64,000 nt of DNA from Saccopteryx bilineata (GCF_036850765.1 NC_089495.1:193457847-193521846); one strand, 5' to 3'. Numbered from the stretch's first letter, positions 1-11,614 are shown. The notes: generated by a model from the letters alone, not told the origin. Translations and numbers: made by a program.

Positions 1-220
1 GGCCAGGGCCTCATGCAAGATTCTTAAGCTGAGAGTTTCTACTATAGTAGGTTCTGTTTGTTGATATTTATCCCCAGTAATTGGTACCTGATAGGTACTC
101 AATGTTTGCTGAATTAATAGATAAATGGCTAAAGAAAGGACATCCTAAAATGTTATGTGATATAGCCATTGAAAAGAATGCAGACCTAACCTACACAATC
201 ACCTAAAAAGATGTCCACAA

Positions 221-580
221 GGCCCTGGCTTGTTGACTCAGCATAGAGCATTGGCCTAGCGTGTGGAAGTCCTGAGTTCGATTACCAACCAGGGCACATA
301 GGAGAAGCACCCATCTGCTTCTCCACCCTTCCCCCTCTCCTTCCTCTCTGTCTCTCTCTTTCCTTCCTGCAGCCAAGGCTCCATTGGAGCAAAGTTCGCC
401 CGGGCACTGAGGATGGCTCCATGGCCTCCGCCTCAGGCGCTAGAATGACTCCGGTTGCAACAGCAACTCTCTAGATAGGCCAAGCATCGCCCCCTCGTGG
501 GCATGCCGGGTGGATCCTGGTTGGGCGCATGGGGGAGTCTGTCTGCCTCCCCATTTCTCACTTCAGAAAACTACACACAC
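221..580 (+). mobile_element. tRNA-derived SINE, family A
   Basis: A degraded head (GGCCCTGGCTTGTTGACTCA) leads into the family A body with GGAGAAGCACCCATCTGC and GGTGGATCCTGG. Imperfect TSDs AAAAAGATGTCCAC / AAAAAATGTCCAT flank it. It is an older, full-length copy. Confidence 0.85.
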
Positions 581-618
581 AAAAAATGTCCATGAAACAA
601 CTGAAAAAAACAACTTGC

Positions 619-909
619 GCCTGACCAGATGATGGCACAGTGGATAGAATGTCAACCTAGGATGCTAATGACCCCAGTTCGAAACCCTGAGGTCACCACC
701 TTAAGCGCAGGCTCACAGCTTGAGTGTGGGGTCACCGACTTGAAGCCCACTGGCTTCAGCAAGGGGTCACTGTCTTGGCTGGAACCCCCCCAGTCAAGGC
801 ATGTATGAGAAGCAATCAATGAACAACTGAAGTGACACAATTACAGGTTTGATGCTTTTCATCTTTCCCTTCCTGTCTCTCTCTCCTCCCTTCCTCTTCT
901 CACAAAAAA
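619..909 (+). mobile_element. tRNA-derived SINE, family B
   Basis: The head GCCTGACCAGATGATGGCAC is followed by GTTCGAAACCC (B box) and GGCTTG modules, ending in a CT-rich tail and A7. It sits about 40 bp behind the preceding family A copy. Confidence 0.85.
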
Positions 910-1179
910 AGGAGGGGGCTACATTACTTGCCAAATAAGGATTTATTCTCCCTAAACAGCTTAACTGGAAGGCAGATTAAGAAAATCTGAGTAGCACCAC
1001 ATATTAAATGACCTTTATTAGATGAAAGATTGTATTTGATATACAATTTAATCCCAAACAACCTTTGGAATAATTTACCCTTTCTGGCACTCCAAATATT
1101 TTTCATTCACCATTTGAACCTAGGGCAACAAACTGTTTAAAGTTATTTTAAACTAGATCTTACCATAAAGAGAAGGAAC

Positions 1180-1345
1180 ATTTACTAGAATCTGAGGGTG
1201 CACAGCATTTTACTATCCATGGATAAGAACATTAAAATTTTGGTAGGTTAGAATAATGCTCAAGGTCTCACAATTGAGGATAGAACAGGGATTAATTCGA
1301 ACTCAAAAAAAGCCTGAATTCCATGTTCATGCTTTTTGTACTACC
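1180..1345 (-). repeat. MIR-like ancient SINE fragment
   Basis: It holds a degraded order of MIR landmarks in reverse: GCTCAAGGTCTCACAATTGA, then AACAGGGATTAATTCGAAC, then a GAATTCCATGTTC end. Divergence is high. Confidence 0.45.
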
Positions 1346-1612
1346 TTTCCCTAAATTTTAATTGTACTAAACACTGTGATTGCATAAATTTTTATTCCAA
1401 AATTACCCAATAGCAACCATTTTGTAATTTGGAGGGAAAGAGGGGCATAACTAACCCTAAAACTAAGTTTTTTCCAATTATGACCAAGGGATATTAGAAG
1501 TACGGTTTCATCCTCTATTTTTTTTCATAAAAAGGATCTTGGGTCCAGAAAACCATTAGACGGAGAGATTCTGCCTGAATCATAATTCCCATCTCCCACT
1601 TCAACAGTGGTC
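1346..1612. other. Unassigned intronic sequence
   Basis: AT-rich sequence without recognisable repeat, splice or coding signal. It separates a MIR-like fragment from MER5-like fragments. Confidence 0.4.
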
Positions 1613-1790
1613 ATCTAATTGTGGTCCCAAGACCAGCAGCATTCACATCACCAACACAAAGAAATGCACATTCTTGACCCTTATGCCAGTGTCATAAACT
1701 CTGAAAGTGGGGCCAGCAGTCTGTGATTTAGGCATCCAGGTGATTCTGGTGTGGGCCAAAGTTTGATAGCCACTGCTGCAGGGGAAACCT
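1613..1790 (-). mobile_element. MER5A-like hAT-Charlie remnant
   Basis: It carries GTGGTCCCAAGACCAGCAGC near one end, GGGGCCAGCAGTCTGTGATTT internally, and CAGGTGATTCTGGTG before GCCACTGCTG. This is the reverse of the MER5A order, and the TIR remnant can be seen at the right end. Confidence 0.75.
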
Positions 1791-1902
1791 GACTTTTTAG
1801 AGCTGCTCTAGGACACATGTTCCTAAACATAACAGTTAATAGTACTTCTAAAGAGAGGAAATGAAGTTAATCCTCCCTATCTACTGTCTAGTCTTGAAAA
1901 GT

Positions 1903-2092
1903 GCTTCTCAAACTTTAGGGAGCAGAATCACCTGTGGAAGATGGATGGTTGTTAAATTCCTGGGCCCTCCTCCAAGAGTACAACTCGGTAGGCCTGGCTG
2001 GCTACCCATGAATTTGCACTCTTAATGTGACCCAGATGGTACAAATACTGCAAGAACATAGACTATACTTCTGAGTAGCAGTGGACTAGAAT
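1903..2092 (+). mobile_element. MER5-like hAT-Charlie remnant
   Basis: GTGCTTCTCAAACTTTAGG matches a MER5-type terminal inverted repeat, followed by AGAATCACCTGTGG and TTCCTGGGCCCTCC. It ends near TGAGTAGCAGTGG. It lies about 110 bp from another MER5-like copy in opposite orientation. Confidence 0.7.
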
Positions 2093-2335
2093 AAAGCCTC
2101 TTAAAAGATCTCGCTTATCCCAACCTGAAAAACACTTCCATCCTTCCTGCTTTCTCACTGAGATTCTCAATCTAATCCATGATTATTTTTGTAAGTCATG
2201 ACAAATTTTGTCAATTTAACCCCATTTCTCAAAATATACCAATAAGGTTGAGAGGAAGATTTATTATCTTTAGAACAAAGTAATACCAATAAAGCCTTTA
2301 AAAGGGGTTTGAGTGAAATTTTAACATGGTTCAAT
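2093..2335. other. Unassigned intronic sequence
   Basis: No recognisable repeat or functional signal was seen. Confidence 0.35.
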
Positions 2336-2470
2336 CAAGCATTATGTGGCCACAAGAATAAGTATCCCACCACAAAGAACACCTGAATTAAGAAGACCTG
2401 AATTCTGTCAGGAGGTCTGCCACTTATTCGAAGCCACTTATGTGATCTTAGGGGGAAATAATTTATAATT
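2336..2470 (+). repeat. Possible MIR fragment
   Basis: GACCTGAATTCTGTCAGG followed by GTCTGCCACTTATTCG and TATGTGATCTTAGGG resembles the MIR core (CTGCCACTTA...TGTGACCTTGGG). It is short and diverged. Confidence 0.45.
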
Positions 2471-3010
2471 TGTCTTTCAACAGCTTTGTATATAGACTTA
2501 TGTGAAAATTCCACTACAGTCCCATAATAGCAATACCCAGATGTCTAAAAATATGTAGAGTCTCTGAGATCCTCTCTTACTGAAGTGGATCAGTGATGGA
2601 AATAGTTAAATCTGAACATCAGAAGATCTTCCAGTCTACCTTGATCTGAGCTCAGAATTGAATGAAATTAATAAATAAAAATAAAAACATGTAGAACTGA
2701 GAAAAGTAGTAGTAGGTTAGACTAACAGACTCATCATTGGCAAAATTAGCCATTCTGTCCATTTATTCATTCAAAGGTTACTAAATGCCCATTATAATAC
2801 TATAAGTAAACTCAATACTAGGGAAGCATAAGATAGTCTTAAGAGTTTATGTCCTGCACCTCTGTCATCGACGGTATCATTAGTTTGTAATATCTCTCAA
2901 ATCTATTTCTTTCTAACCTCATTACAACTACCCTTTAGTAGTCTTGTAGTATGTTTTCCCTGGACTACTCCAAAAGTCTACCTTTATTCTCCACTTAATC
3001 CTAAACTGAA
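2471..3010. other. Unassigned intronic sequence
   Basis: AT-rich sequence without a recognised element. Possible old L2 fringe at its right edge. Confidence 0.35.
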
Positions 3011-3500
3011 TCAGGACAGTCTTTCCATGCCTCTACTTAATCTCTTCTGTGCCTATACAGTTGAAATCCTCTTCTCAGCTCATTTCTAAAGACCTCTCCT
3101 TGAACCTAAGGGCTCAGTAACACTAAATAACTTACCATTTCCCAGAGGACACCCCAACTGTTACAAATCTTTCACACAAACTGCTCTCACTCAGAATGCT
3201 ATCCTATGGATCCAGCACTCACCTCCAGCTTGAACCTTGTAACTCTCCTCCTCCTGAAAGCTTGCCGAGATGCTTCAACTTTGTCTTTTCGAGCCCACCT
3301 TCCCAATCCTAGTTTAAGTTATACAATCCTCCAACGAACTCCATAACTAACACTTTTGAACACCCCTATTATGCTTATCACCTGGTAACTGCCTGGCTTC
3401 CTTCCCCCTCTTGAAGGTCGAGTTCAAGGCTCTGTATTGATTTGACCACAGTGCCTAACACACAGCAGTCACACAAAATTTGGGTGGATGAAATAAGAGG
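3011..3500 (+). repeat. L2 LINE 3' fragment
   Basis: It has the order typical of an L2 3' end: CTGCTCTCACTCAGAATGCT, a cytosine-rich stretch, TATGCTTATCACCTGG, then CACAGTGCCTAACACACAGC and a GGATGAA end. Confidence 0.65.
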
Positions 3501-3790
3501 AAAAATTTGTACAGGTGAACATGTATAGGATGCTCAAAGATCATAGAGGAGTGAATTGTTCCCCAAAAAACGGTCAAAACATCTAAAGTTGCTTACCGAC
3601 ACAGACATAGCTTCTCTGCACTTTGCTGTACTGCACTTCACAAATGTTGAATTTTTTACAAATGGAAGGCAAGACCCTCTACCGGCAAGAAGATAACAAT
3701 TTGCTTTATTGTGATGGTCTAGAACCAAGTCTGCAATATCTCTGAGGTATGCCTGAATATAAGAAGGTTTTACATAAAATCCCATAACAT
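3501..3790 (-). mobile_element. Tigger-like DNA transposon remnant
   Basis: The right end carries TTTGCTTTATTGTGATGGTCTA followed by TGCAATATCTCTGAGG and TATGCCTGAA, the reverse of a Tigger-type terminus. Internal GGCAAGACCCTCTACC resembles its internal part. This is a deletion derivative without a reading frame. Confidence 0.6.
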
Positions 3791-3912
3791 TTGAAAAGTT
3801 CTCTAAAGAAGATATTCTATTATTAGATAATCTTTCTAGTTATAAGTACAAAGGAAAATAAAGTGAAACAGTACTGAAAAAGGATAAGTCTGCCTTCAAG
3901 TAATCTGTGGCA

Positions 3913-4073
3913 GCCCTGGCCAGGTGGCCTGGTTGGTTGGAACATCGTCCCAAAGCACAGAGTTTGCTGGTTCAGTCCCTGGTCAGGGCACATACAGGAA
4001 CAGATCAATGTTCCTATCTATCTCTCTCTCTCCCTTCCTCTCTGCTAAAATAAATAAATAAATTTTGTAAAAA
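3913..4073 (+). mobile_element. tRNA-derived SINE, family D
   Basis: The head GCCCTGGCCAGGTGGCCTGG and B box GGTTCAGTCCC lead to a TCTCTCTC body and AATAAATAAATAAA tail. The TSD AAGTAATCTGTGGCA flanks both ends. Confidence 0.88.
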
Positions 4074-4145
4074 AGTAATCTGTGGCATTAATATAAAATC
4101 TCCGGGACTCAAGCAGCTAAAATATAATTAAAAGATGCCAACCCA

Positions 4146-4540
4146 AGGCCCTGGCCAGTTGGCTCAGCGGTAGAGCGTCGGCCTGGCGTGCGGGGGACCC
4201 GGGTTCGATTCCCGGCCAGGGCACATAGGAGAAGCGCCCACTTGCTTCTCCACCCCCCCTCCTTCCTCTCTCTTCCCCTCCCGCAGCCAAGGCTCCATTG
4301 GAGCAAAGATGGCCCAGGCGCTGGGGATGGCTCCTTGGCCTCTGCCCCAGGTGCTAGAGTGGCTCTGGTCGCAGCAGAGCGACCCCCCGGAGGGGCAGAG
4401 CGTCGCCCCTGGTGGGCAGAGCTTCGCCCCTGGTGGGCGTGCCGGGTGGATCCCAGTCGGGCGCATGTGGGAGTCTGTCTGACTGTCTCTCCCCGTTTCC
4501 AGCTTCAGAAAAATAAAAAAAATAAAAAATAAAATTTAAA
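4146..4540 (+). mobile_element. tRNA-derived SINE, family A (young subfamily)
   Basis: Near-consensus A box (TGGCTCAGCGGTAGAGCG) and B box (GGTTCGATTCC). The body contains a duplicated module, GGGCAGAGC.TCGCCCCTGG twice, at about 4393-4435. The TSD is AAAAGATGCCAACCCA. One of the best-preserved copies in the window. Confidence 0.95.
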
Positions 4541-4840
4541 AAAAAGATGCCAACCCAGCTACTACAATTTTCTGGAATTTAAAACATACACACACACTTA
4601 TGACTTAATGTCATACTATAAAATACCAAATGCCTTCAGTTTTCTGTTCCAGGAATGATTTCTGGAATTCTGCCCAACATAGAGAAGAAAACCTCTGGCT
4701 CCTGACCAAAAAAGATGAAATCATGTATAATATAGAGAAATCTGCCATAAAATGACAAATTTCAAGTAGAAAATGAGAAGGCAGTCTAGTAAAGATTACA
4801 AACCTTGCATGTAAATGGGCTAACTTCACCCAGTTGAGGG
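4541..4840. other. Unassigned intronic sequence
   Basis: Short CA run at 4590-4598, otherwise no recognisable element. Confidence 0.35.
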
Positions 4841-4985
4841 CCTCATCCTAAAATGGATAAAAAAAATACCGTGTGGACTTGCTGTGAGAATTATATGAGA
4901 ATTACATAAAGAGCTTGAAATACTCAAATTCTGGTACATATATCAACAGATCAATAAATGGTAACTATGGCTCTTAGTATTTATT
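4841..4985 (+). repeat. MIR 3' part
   Basis: GGCCTCATCCTAAAATGGATA, then GTGAGAATTATATGAGAATT, and a CAATAAATGGTAACTATGG end match the order of the MIR 3' half. Confidence 0.6.
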
Positions 4986-5313
4986 TATGATAAAATGCTA
5001 AAAACAAAGATCCAGAAGGCACAAGTTACATTCTGGGAGTTCAAGCTTTTCCTACCACTTACCTTAGCATCTTTTCTAACAATGAATATCCCTTCTTTTC
5101 TTCTAAACTACCCCTTAAAAAACTAACAATTATCTTATTATAAAAATGTTATTATAATTACTAGCTAAATAAACTATGTTTACATTTAGTAGAGCAGAAC
5201 ATTTAACAAAGCAAGGATTTAGTATTTTCATAATGCTAAACCAGTCATTTCAAATTTATGAAGAGAATTTAAAAATCACATGCTAGACATTACAAACATA
5301 AAGATTACAAAAT

Positions 5314-5626
5314 CCAGGCGGTGGCGCAGTGAAGAGAGTGTCGAACTGGGATGTGGAGGATCCAGGTTCGAGGTCCCGAGGTCCTCAGCTTGAGCGCGAG
5401 CTCATCTGGTTTGGGCAAGGCTCACCGGCTTGAGACCAAGGTCTCTGGCTCAAGCAAGGGGTTACTCAGTCTGCTGTAGCCCACCAGTCAAGGCACATAT
5501 GAGAAAGCAATCAATGAACAACTAAGGTGTCGAAACAAAAAACTGATGTTTCTCATCTCTCTCCCTTCCTGTCTGTCTGTCCCTACCTGTCCCTCTTTCT
5601 GACTCTGTCTCTCCCACAAGAAAAAA
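5314..5626 (+). mobile_element. tRNA-derived SINE, family B, 5'-truncated
   Basis: Starts inside the head at CCAGGCGGTGGCGCAG, so the first ~8 bases are missing. GGTTCGAGGTCC is the B box, and two GGCTTGAGN modules follow. The TSD ATTACAAAATCC lies at 5304-5315 and again just after the A-rich tail. Confidence 0.9.
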
Positions 5627-5671
5627 ATTACAAAATCCTTAAAATTGGGAAGACAAAAATAACATGGCCTA

Positions 5672-6067
5672 TGTTACAAACTGAATCATGTCCTCCCACC
5701 CTCCCCCAAAATTCCACATGTTGAAGTCTTAGCCCCCATAACCTCAGAATGTGACTGTATTTAGAGATAGGGTTTTTAATGGGGTAATTAAGTTAATATG
5801 AGGTTATTAGGGTGGGCCCTAATCCAGTATGACTGGTGTCTTTATAAGAAAAGATTAGCACACAGACACACACAGAGGTAAGACCATGCAAGACACAAGA
5901 GAGAAGATGGCCATCAACAAGCCAAGCAGAAAGACCTCAGAAGATATCAACCCTGTGGATACCCTGATCTTGAACTTCTAGCCTCCAGAACTGTGAAAAA
6001 ATAAATTTGTTGTTTAAGCCACCTGGTCTATGGTACTTAGTTATGGCAGTCCTAGCAAACTAATACA
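5672..6067 (+). mobile_element. MaLR (MLT1-type) solo LTR
   Basis: Begins TGTTACAAACTGAATCATG and ends CTAGCAAACTAATACA. Internal landmarks are GGTGGGCCCTAATCCAG, GACTGGTGTCTTTATAAGA, GCCTCCAGAACTGTGA and AATAAATTTGTTGTTTAAGC. There is no internal retroviral sequence. Confidence 0.85.
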
Positions 6068-6113
6068 GTCCACTCTTCCTAAAACTTGACTAGGGTTATA
6101 AACTGGCAGTACA

Positions 6114-6318
6114 GGCCTAACCTGTGGTGGTGCAGTGGGTAAAAGCGTTGACCTAGAATGCTGAGGTCGCTGGTTCAAAACTCCAGGCTTGCCTGGTCAA
6201 GGCACATATGGGAGTTGATGCTTTCTGCTCCTCCTTCCTTCTCTCTCTCTCTCTCTCTCTCTGTTTCCTCTCTCTAAAAAATGAATAAATAAAAAAATCT
6301 AAAAAAATTAAAAATAAA
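6114..6318 (+). mobile_element. tRNA-derived SINE, family C
   Basis: Head GCCTAACCTGTGGTGGTGCA, CT dinucleotide run, and A-rich tail with AATAAA. The TSD ATAAACTGGCAGTACA (with small slippage) flanks it. Confidence 0.9.
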
Positions 6319-6639
6319 AATAAACTGGCAGTACATTTCCACTTGTACTCATTGGTTCCTCAAAATAATCTTAACACTACTTGAATAAGACATATTTTCA
6401 AAGTAAAAAAAAATCAAACACACAAAGCCAGAATCAGGAATTATATATTATACATGCTTTTTAAAAAAAAATTAAAGTGCATTACCTATACAATTTAAGC
6501 TATAGCTGATTTAAAAGCACTATTAACATGTTACATATTATGTGACAATAACACTGGTTTTAGAAAAAAATATGCATATTCTGAACTTCTATGTGCTCCT
6601 ATGAAAGACAGTCCTCTCAACCTGAGCAATATTAGAGGT

Positions 6640-6872
6640 ACTGTTTTTAGACAGAAGAAACACAGACTTTGGAGTCACAAACACAGGGATTAAAACCCCA
6701 GTGTTGCCATTTAATAGTTATGTGGCCTTAAGGAAATTATTTCACCTTTCAGACCCTTAAATTTCTCAGTTGTATATGGGGAAAAAATACAGTAATATCT
6801 TACCAAATTATCTGTTAAGCAACTGACACAATTCCTAACACAAGTGGTAACTCAATGAATGATAGCTATGAG
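6640..6872 (+). repeat. MIR
   Basis: A nearly complete MIR order is visible: CACAGACTTTGGAGTCA, TTGCCATTTAATAGTTATGTGGCC, TTTCACCTTTCAGACCC, then AACTCAATGAATGATAGCT. Confidence 0.8.
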
Positions 6873-6934
6873 ATCATCCAATGAAAATGTGCATGAAAAG
6901 CCGGTGTTACTGTAAACAGGACTGCAAACTTTTT

Positions 6935-7122
6935 TTTTTGTTCATTTTAGAAAGAAGAGAGAGAGAGAGGAGAGAGAGAGAAACAGAGAAAGAGAAGGAG
7001 GGAGGAGCAGGAAGCATCAACTCCCATATGTGCCTTGACCAGGCAAGCCCAGGGTTTCAAACCGGCAACCTCAGCATTTCCAGGTCGACGCTTTATCCAC
7101 TGCACCACCACAGATCGAACTC
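6935..7122 (-). mobile_element. tRNA-derived SINE, family C
   Basis: Reads in reverse from a poly-T/GA-rich tail to CCACTGCACCACCACAGATC. The TSD AGGACTGCAAACTTTT is perfect. This is the only family C copy in the intron on the gene's own strand. Confidence 0.92.
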
Positions 7123-7229
7123 AGGACTGCAAACTTTTACAACTTTCTGGAAGACAATTTTAAAATATCTATCCAAACATTAAGGATATCCCTCTGACCC
7201 AGAAATTCAACTTAAAGAAAATCTGTTCT

Positions 7230-7600
7230 GCCCTGGCCGGTTGGCTCAGTGGTAGAGCGTCGGCCTGACGTGCAGGAGTCCCGGGTTCGATTCCCAGCCA
7301 GGGCACACAGGAGAAGCGCCCATCTGCTTCTCTACCCCTCTCCCTCTCCTTCCTCTCTGTCTCTCTCTTCCCCTCCCGCAGCCAAGGCTCCATTGGAGCA
7401 AAGTTGGCCCGGGCGCTGAGGATGGCTCTATGGCCTCTGCCTCAGGCGCTAGAATGGCTCTGGTTGTGGCAGAGCAATGCCCCAGATGGGCAGAGCATCA
7501 CCCCCTGGTGGGCATGCCAGGTGGATCCCAGTCGGGCGCATGTGGGAGTCTGTCTGACTGCCTCCCCATTTCCAGCTTCAGAAGAACACACAAAAAAAAG
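7230..7600 (+). mobile_element. tRNA-derived SINE, family A
   Basis: A full-length copy with A box TTGGCTCAGTGGTAGAGCG and B box GGTTCGATTCC. A perfect 16-bp TSD AAAGAAAATCTGTTCT lies at 7214-7229 and 7601-7616. Confidence 0.95.
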
Positions 7601-8131
7601 AAAGAAAATCTGTTCTACGGGAATATTTGCACCTTAGGTAAAAATAGAAGAAAAAGGATGTTATCTGTGGCACAGTTTTACCAACCAATCGATATACCAA
7701 CCAATATAAACCAAGTCTGGTTTAATATTAAGACTCTACTAGATCCATATGTGTAAGGAAGTACATCTCTATGCTCTGACAAAAGATGGCAATGGCAGAA
7801 TAAGCACTACATGACGCAGTAGAGTAAAAACTATGTGTGTTTACATATGCACGGAAGTGGGCATGGAAAGACACGGCACCAAACCACAGCTTTCCCTTTT
7901 TGTTCAAATATTCTTTATATTGCAAACTTTTTTAAAACTCATTAATTTTTTTTCTAATTCAAAAGAAACATGGATGTGCACCGTCTTTTGAGACTAAAGC
8001 CTTCCTGTTCTAGAGAATGAGATAAATTAAGGAAAACGTCAAAGAAAAAAAAATATTGAATATGAAGCCTCCTTCCTCACTGAAAAAGTCTAAAACCTAC
8101 ACTAAGCCCATGTTCAGAATATTCAAAATCA

Positions 8132-8328
8132 GCCTGACCTGTGGTGGCACAGTAGATCAAGCATCAACCTGGAACGCTGAGGTCACCTGTTCGAAACCCT
8201 GAGCTTGCCTGGTCAAGGCACATATGGGAGTTGATGCTTCCTGCTCCTACCCCCTTCTTTCTCTCTCGCGCGCTCTCTCTCTCTCCTCTCTTTCTCTCTA
8301 AAATGAATAAATAAAATCTTTAAAAAAA
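8132..8328 (+). mobile_element. tRNA-derived SINE, family C
   Basis: Head GCCTGACCTGTGGTGGCAC, a body with CTCTCGCGCGCTCTC (a CpG-bearing CT run), and AATAAATAAAATC tail. The TSD is ATTCAAAATCA. Confidence 0.92.
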
Positions 8329-8499
8329 GATTCAAAATCAATTTCTATTTGATATTTTTCAGTTTCTACATCTACAGTCAATTCTAACTCTATAGGGTCA
8401 CAAAACATTTTAAAAACTGCTAATTATTTGCCACATAACCACTACCACTCAAATTCTTCCTTCCCTCCTTTCAAAATAATCTAATTAAATATGCATCTA

Positions 8500-8876
8500 G
8501 CCTGACCAGGCAATGGAACAGTGGATTGAGCGTCCAACCGGGATGCAGAGGACCCAGGTTGGAAACCTCAAGGTCACCGGCTTGAGCAGCACAGGCTCAT
8601 CCAGCTTGAGTGTAGGGTCGCTGGCTTCAGATTGGGATTATAGATATGACCCCACAATCACTGGCTTGAGCCCACGGTTGCCAGCTTGAACAAAGGGTCA
8701 CTCACTCTGCTATAGCCCCCCTGGTCAAAACACATATGGGAAAGCAATCAATGAACAACTAAGGAGCAGCAACAAAGAATTGATGCTTCTCATCTCTCTC
8801 CCTTCCTGTCTGTCCCTATCTCTGTCTGTCACAAAAATATATACACACATACACACTCACACACACATATATACAT
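8500..8876 (+). mobile_element. tRNA-derived SINE, family B (long variant) with microsatellite tail
   Basis: Head GCCTGACCAGGCAATGG. The body holds extra GGCTTGA/GCTTGAGC modules compared with other B copies. The tail has become a TA/CA microsatellite at about 8836-8876. TSDs ATATGCATCTAG and ATATGTATCTAG bracket the whole unit, showing that the microsatellite grew from the SINE tail. Confidence 0.88.
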
Positions 8877-9039
8877 ATATGTATCTAGAACACAATCACT
8901 TTAAAGTTACCTCAGGAAACAAAATAAATTTCCATCTAAAATCCAAAAAATTAGTTGAAAAGATTCAGCATTTTAGATTAGTGTGAACTACAATTCTATT
9001 CCATTTTGGAAGATAATCCAAATTTAATACACAAAACAA

Positions 9040-9210
9040 TAGAATGGAGTCATGAAAGGTCACGATGGGAATGGAACCACCCTGTTTTACAGATGATGAA
9101 AATGAAGCACAAAACTGACTTGACCAAGTTCACACAGTAAGACGATGTAGAATCAGTATGGGAGCCTGGCCAACTAGTCTAATACATTTTCTAGATCATA
9201 CTGCCTTACA
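9040..9210 (-). repeat. MIR/MIR3 fragment
   Basis: TTTTACAGATGATGAAAATGA, then TGACCAAGTTCACACAGTAAG and GGGAGCCTGGCC follow the reverse MIR order. Confidence 0.65.
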
Positions 9211-11277
9211 TCATAGCCTACAGTTTTAAATCAATTCCTTCTTCCAAATAAATTAGCAAAAACAGCATCAGATAACATACTTGATTTCAAAATATGCATA
9301 AATAAAACACACATTAGATGGTATACACTACCTGGCAGATTCCCAATACTGTCTCGAGAGCTCTGCATTCATTAAAATTTCAAGCATGTAAAGTAGTATC
9401 TTGATCAGACACTGCAAAGGTGGCTGCTCTGCAGAAGCAGAGATGAAAATGCTTTATGAGAACCAACATATCCAATTCCCCTGGATGCAGAACAACTAGT
9501 TAGAGTCTAATTAGCTGAAAGACCAAATTTTGTAGCCATATATGTTTGAGGAGCAATTTTCGTTTGTTTCGGTGGCACTTTCCTTTTTACAATAATGTTT
9601 CTCATCTCTGATTTCAAAGTCACCTTCCAGCCTAATGGAGGCACACAGCTCTGATTCTTCTCTCCTTAGAACAAGATTCACAGGAAAATAAAGAAAAATG
9701 CAAGGAGGCATTTCTTTTCATATTTTCTTTCAATGAAACCCAGTTTGATAAGAATACATAAAAATTTGAGGTGGTATAACATCTTAAATTTAACTAAAAG
9801 ATAAAAATCCAAAAAGTAAGAGTTAGGAAAACTAACAACAGTATGAAGACAAAGAATACATGAAATAGAAGCTAGGTAGATAATAGATCTCTGAAATCTA
9901 GTTTGAGGAAAATAAAATGATCACTCTAATATGAACAAAGGCTCACATAACTGGCAACTTCAAGCTAAGTTTACCGAAAAGAAAAAAAATGTTAGGGAAT
10001 CTTTGTCCCTGTCTCATCAAAAAAAACAAATACTGAGGTAGTTATGTTTAGAGATACTTAAATATAAATGCAGTCAAGTTACTACGTCTTTTTAAAGGGT
10101 TACAACAAATGGAATAAAATCAAATTATTACAATATATGGCTACAGATAATTTATATATACCATCTACCTTCTAATCTGGCTGATTAAAATTCAATATTT
10201 AAAGAAAACAGTTTTTCAACATTGTCAATACAAAATACTATAAGTATAATTTCGATAGATTTGTTTGAGTAATGCAATGTAATATTTAACTTTCTGTTAT
10301 CCACTGAGTGCTGATATTTTTCTCTAAAAAATCCAAGTATTCAGGGATATGAGTGATGAGTGACCTTGAGGCAGCACTTGGAAGGCAGTCACCATGGCAA
10401 CACTACTACTACCAAAGTGCCTCATCCTCAGCAAAAGAACCAACCTGGTGCATGAGGAATTAAAAACCCAGGGAAATAGTGCTTCCTTCAAGCAAAAAAC
10501 ATTTTAAATTTAGTTTTAAGAAATGTTTACCTTAGTCTTTCTATTTTAGCCTCCTTATTTATTCTTCATGGGGAGGACACATACATTATCTTATGATGAA
10601 ATATTAAGCCTGCAAAGTTCTTGTTTTCCTTTTTTATTTTAGCAAATTAAGATGTGATCAAATAATTTTCAATTTTTTTAAATGCATAAATTTTTTCACC
10701 AGAATTACCAATATTCTAATTTTCTTTTAATCACTGTTAATTTTTTTTAATCATTTAACAAGAACATTTATTTTCCAGCCTATATTTTGATAAAGAAACA
10801 CAGGGCAGGAAGGGTTGACTTAAAATTGCAAATACAAAATATGGCTTTATCATTTTGCTTATATAAACTAACGAGCCAGTTGTTTGTTTGCCAAAAATGG
10901 GGAGGATTGGTATTCAAGTTTCTTTACATTTCATGTTTTTATAAAGTTATGTGTCTTTGTTTCAAACATCTATGTAGTATTTTTTTCTAGAAATATACTA
11001 CTTGAAAGCCAGGAATGTAACACTGTAGTCATTTTATCAACAACAGTATGGAGCCCAACATTAGTGGGTACCAAAACTTCCTTCACACTTTTGCTCACAT
11101 ACCTACTAAAAGAATCTTGAAAATATATGTACCCTGGAATATTTGTAAGTTGATATTTAAATTAACACTTAACTAGTTAGTAGGGGGTCACGATGCAGTG
11201 TGTAGCGGGGTGTTATACTGAGTGGGACACTTGAAAGCATGTCAACAAAATAATGTTTTTTTAAAATACTAGTTATA
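9211..11277. other. Repeat-poor AT-rich intronic block
   Basis: About 2 kb with no recognisable transposable element, in a window where a SINE occurs about every kilobase. No splice-bounded open frame was seen. A less AT-rich patch with CACCATGGCAACACTACTA lies at 10391-10410. Confidence 0.5.
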
Positions 11278-11614
11278 GCCTGACCAGGCGGTGGCACCGT
11301 GGATAGAGCATCAGATTGGGACACAGAGGACCCAGGTTCAAAATCCCAAGGTCAGCGGCTGGAGTGCGGACTCATCTGGTTTGAGCAAGGCTCACCAGCT
11401 TGAGCCCAAGGTCACGGGCTTGAGCAAGGGGTCACTCGGTCTGCTGTAGTCCCCTGGTCAAGGCACATATGAGAAGGCAATCAATGAACAACTAAGGAAC
11501 CACAAGGAAGAACTGATGCTTCTCATCTCTCTCCCTTCCTGTCTGTCTGTCCCTATCTGCCCCTCTCTGTCCCTCTCCATCTCTGTCACACACACACACA
11601 CACACACAAAAACA
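11278..11614 (+). mobile_element. tRNA-derived SINE, family B
   Basis: Head GCCTGACCAGGCGGTGGCAC, three GGCTTGAGC-type modules, and a (CA)n tail at 11586-11608. TSDs are ACTAGTTATA and ATTAGTTATA. Confidence 0.93.

Larger units (their letters stand above)
6905..7690 (+). repeat. Old L1 (L1M) 3' fragment, split by two SINEs
   Basis: CAACTTTCTGGAAGACAATTT, TCTGACCCAGAAATTCAACTT and TTCTACGGGAATATTTGCACC appear in the order of an L1 ORF2 3' end and 3' UTR. The copies at 6935-7122 and 7230-7600 interrupt it. Stops occur in all frames. Confidence 0.65.

Noticed and set aside
4146..4225. tRNA-gene-like A and B boxes, also in dozens of other places
   Set aside because: The heads lack a full cloverleaf and acceptor pairing and are joined to SINE bodies with TSDs. 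They are SINE promoters, not tRNA genes.
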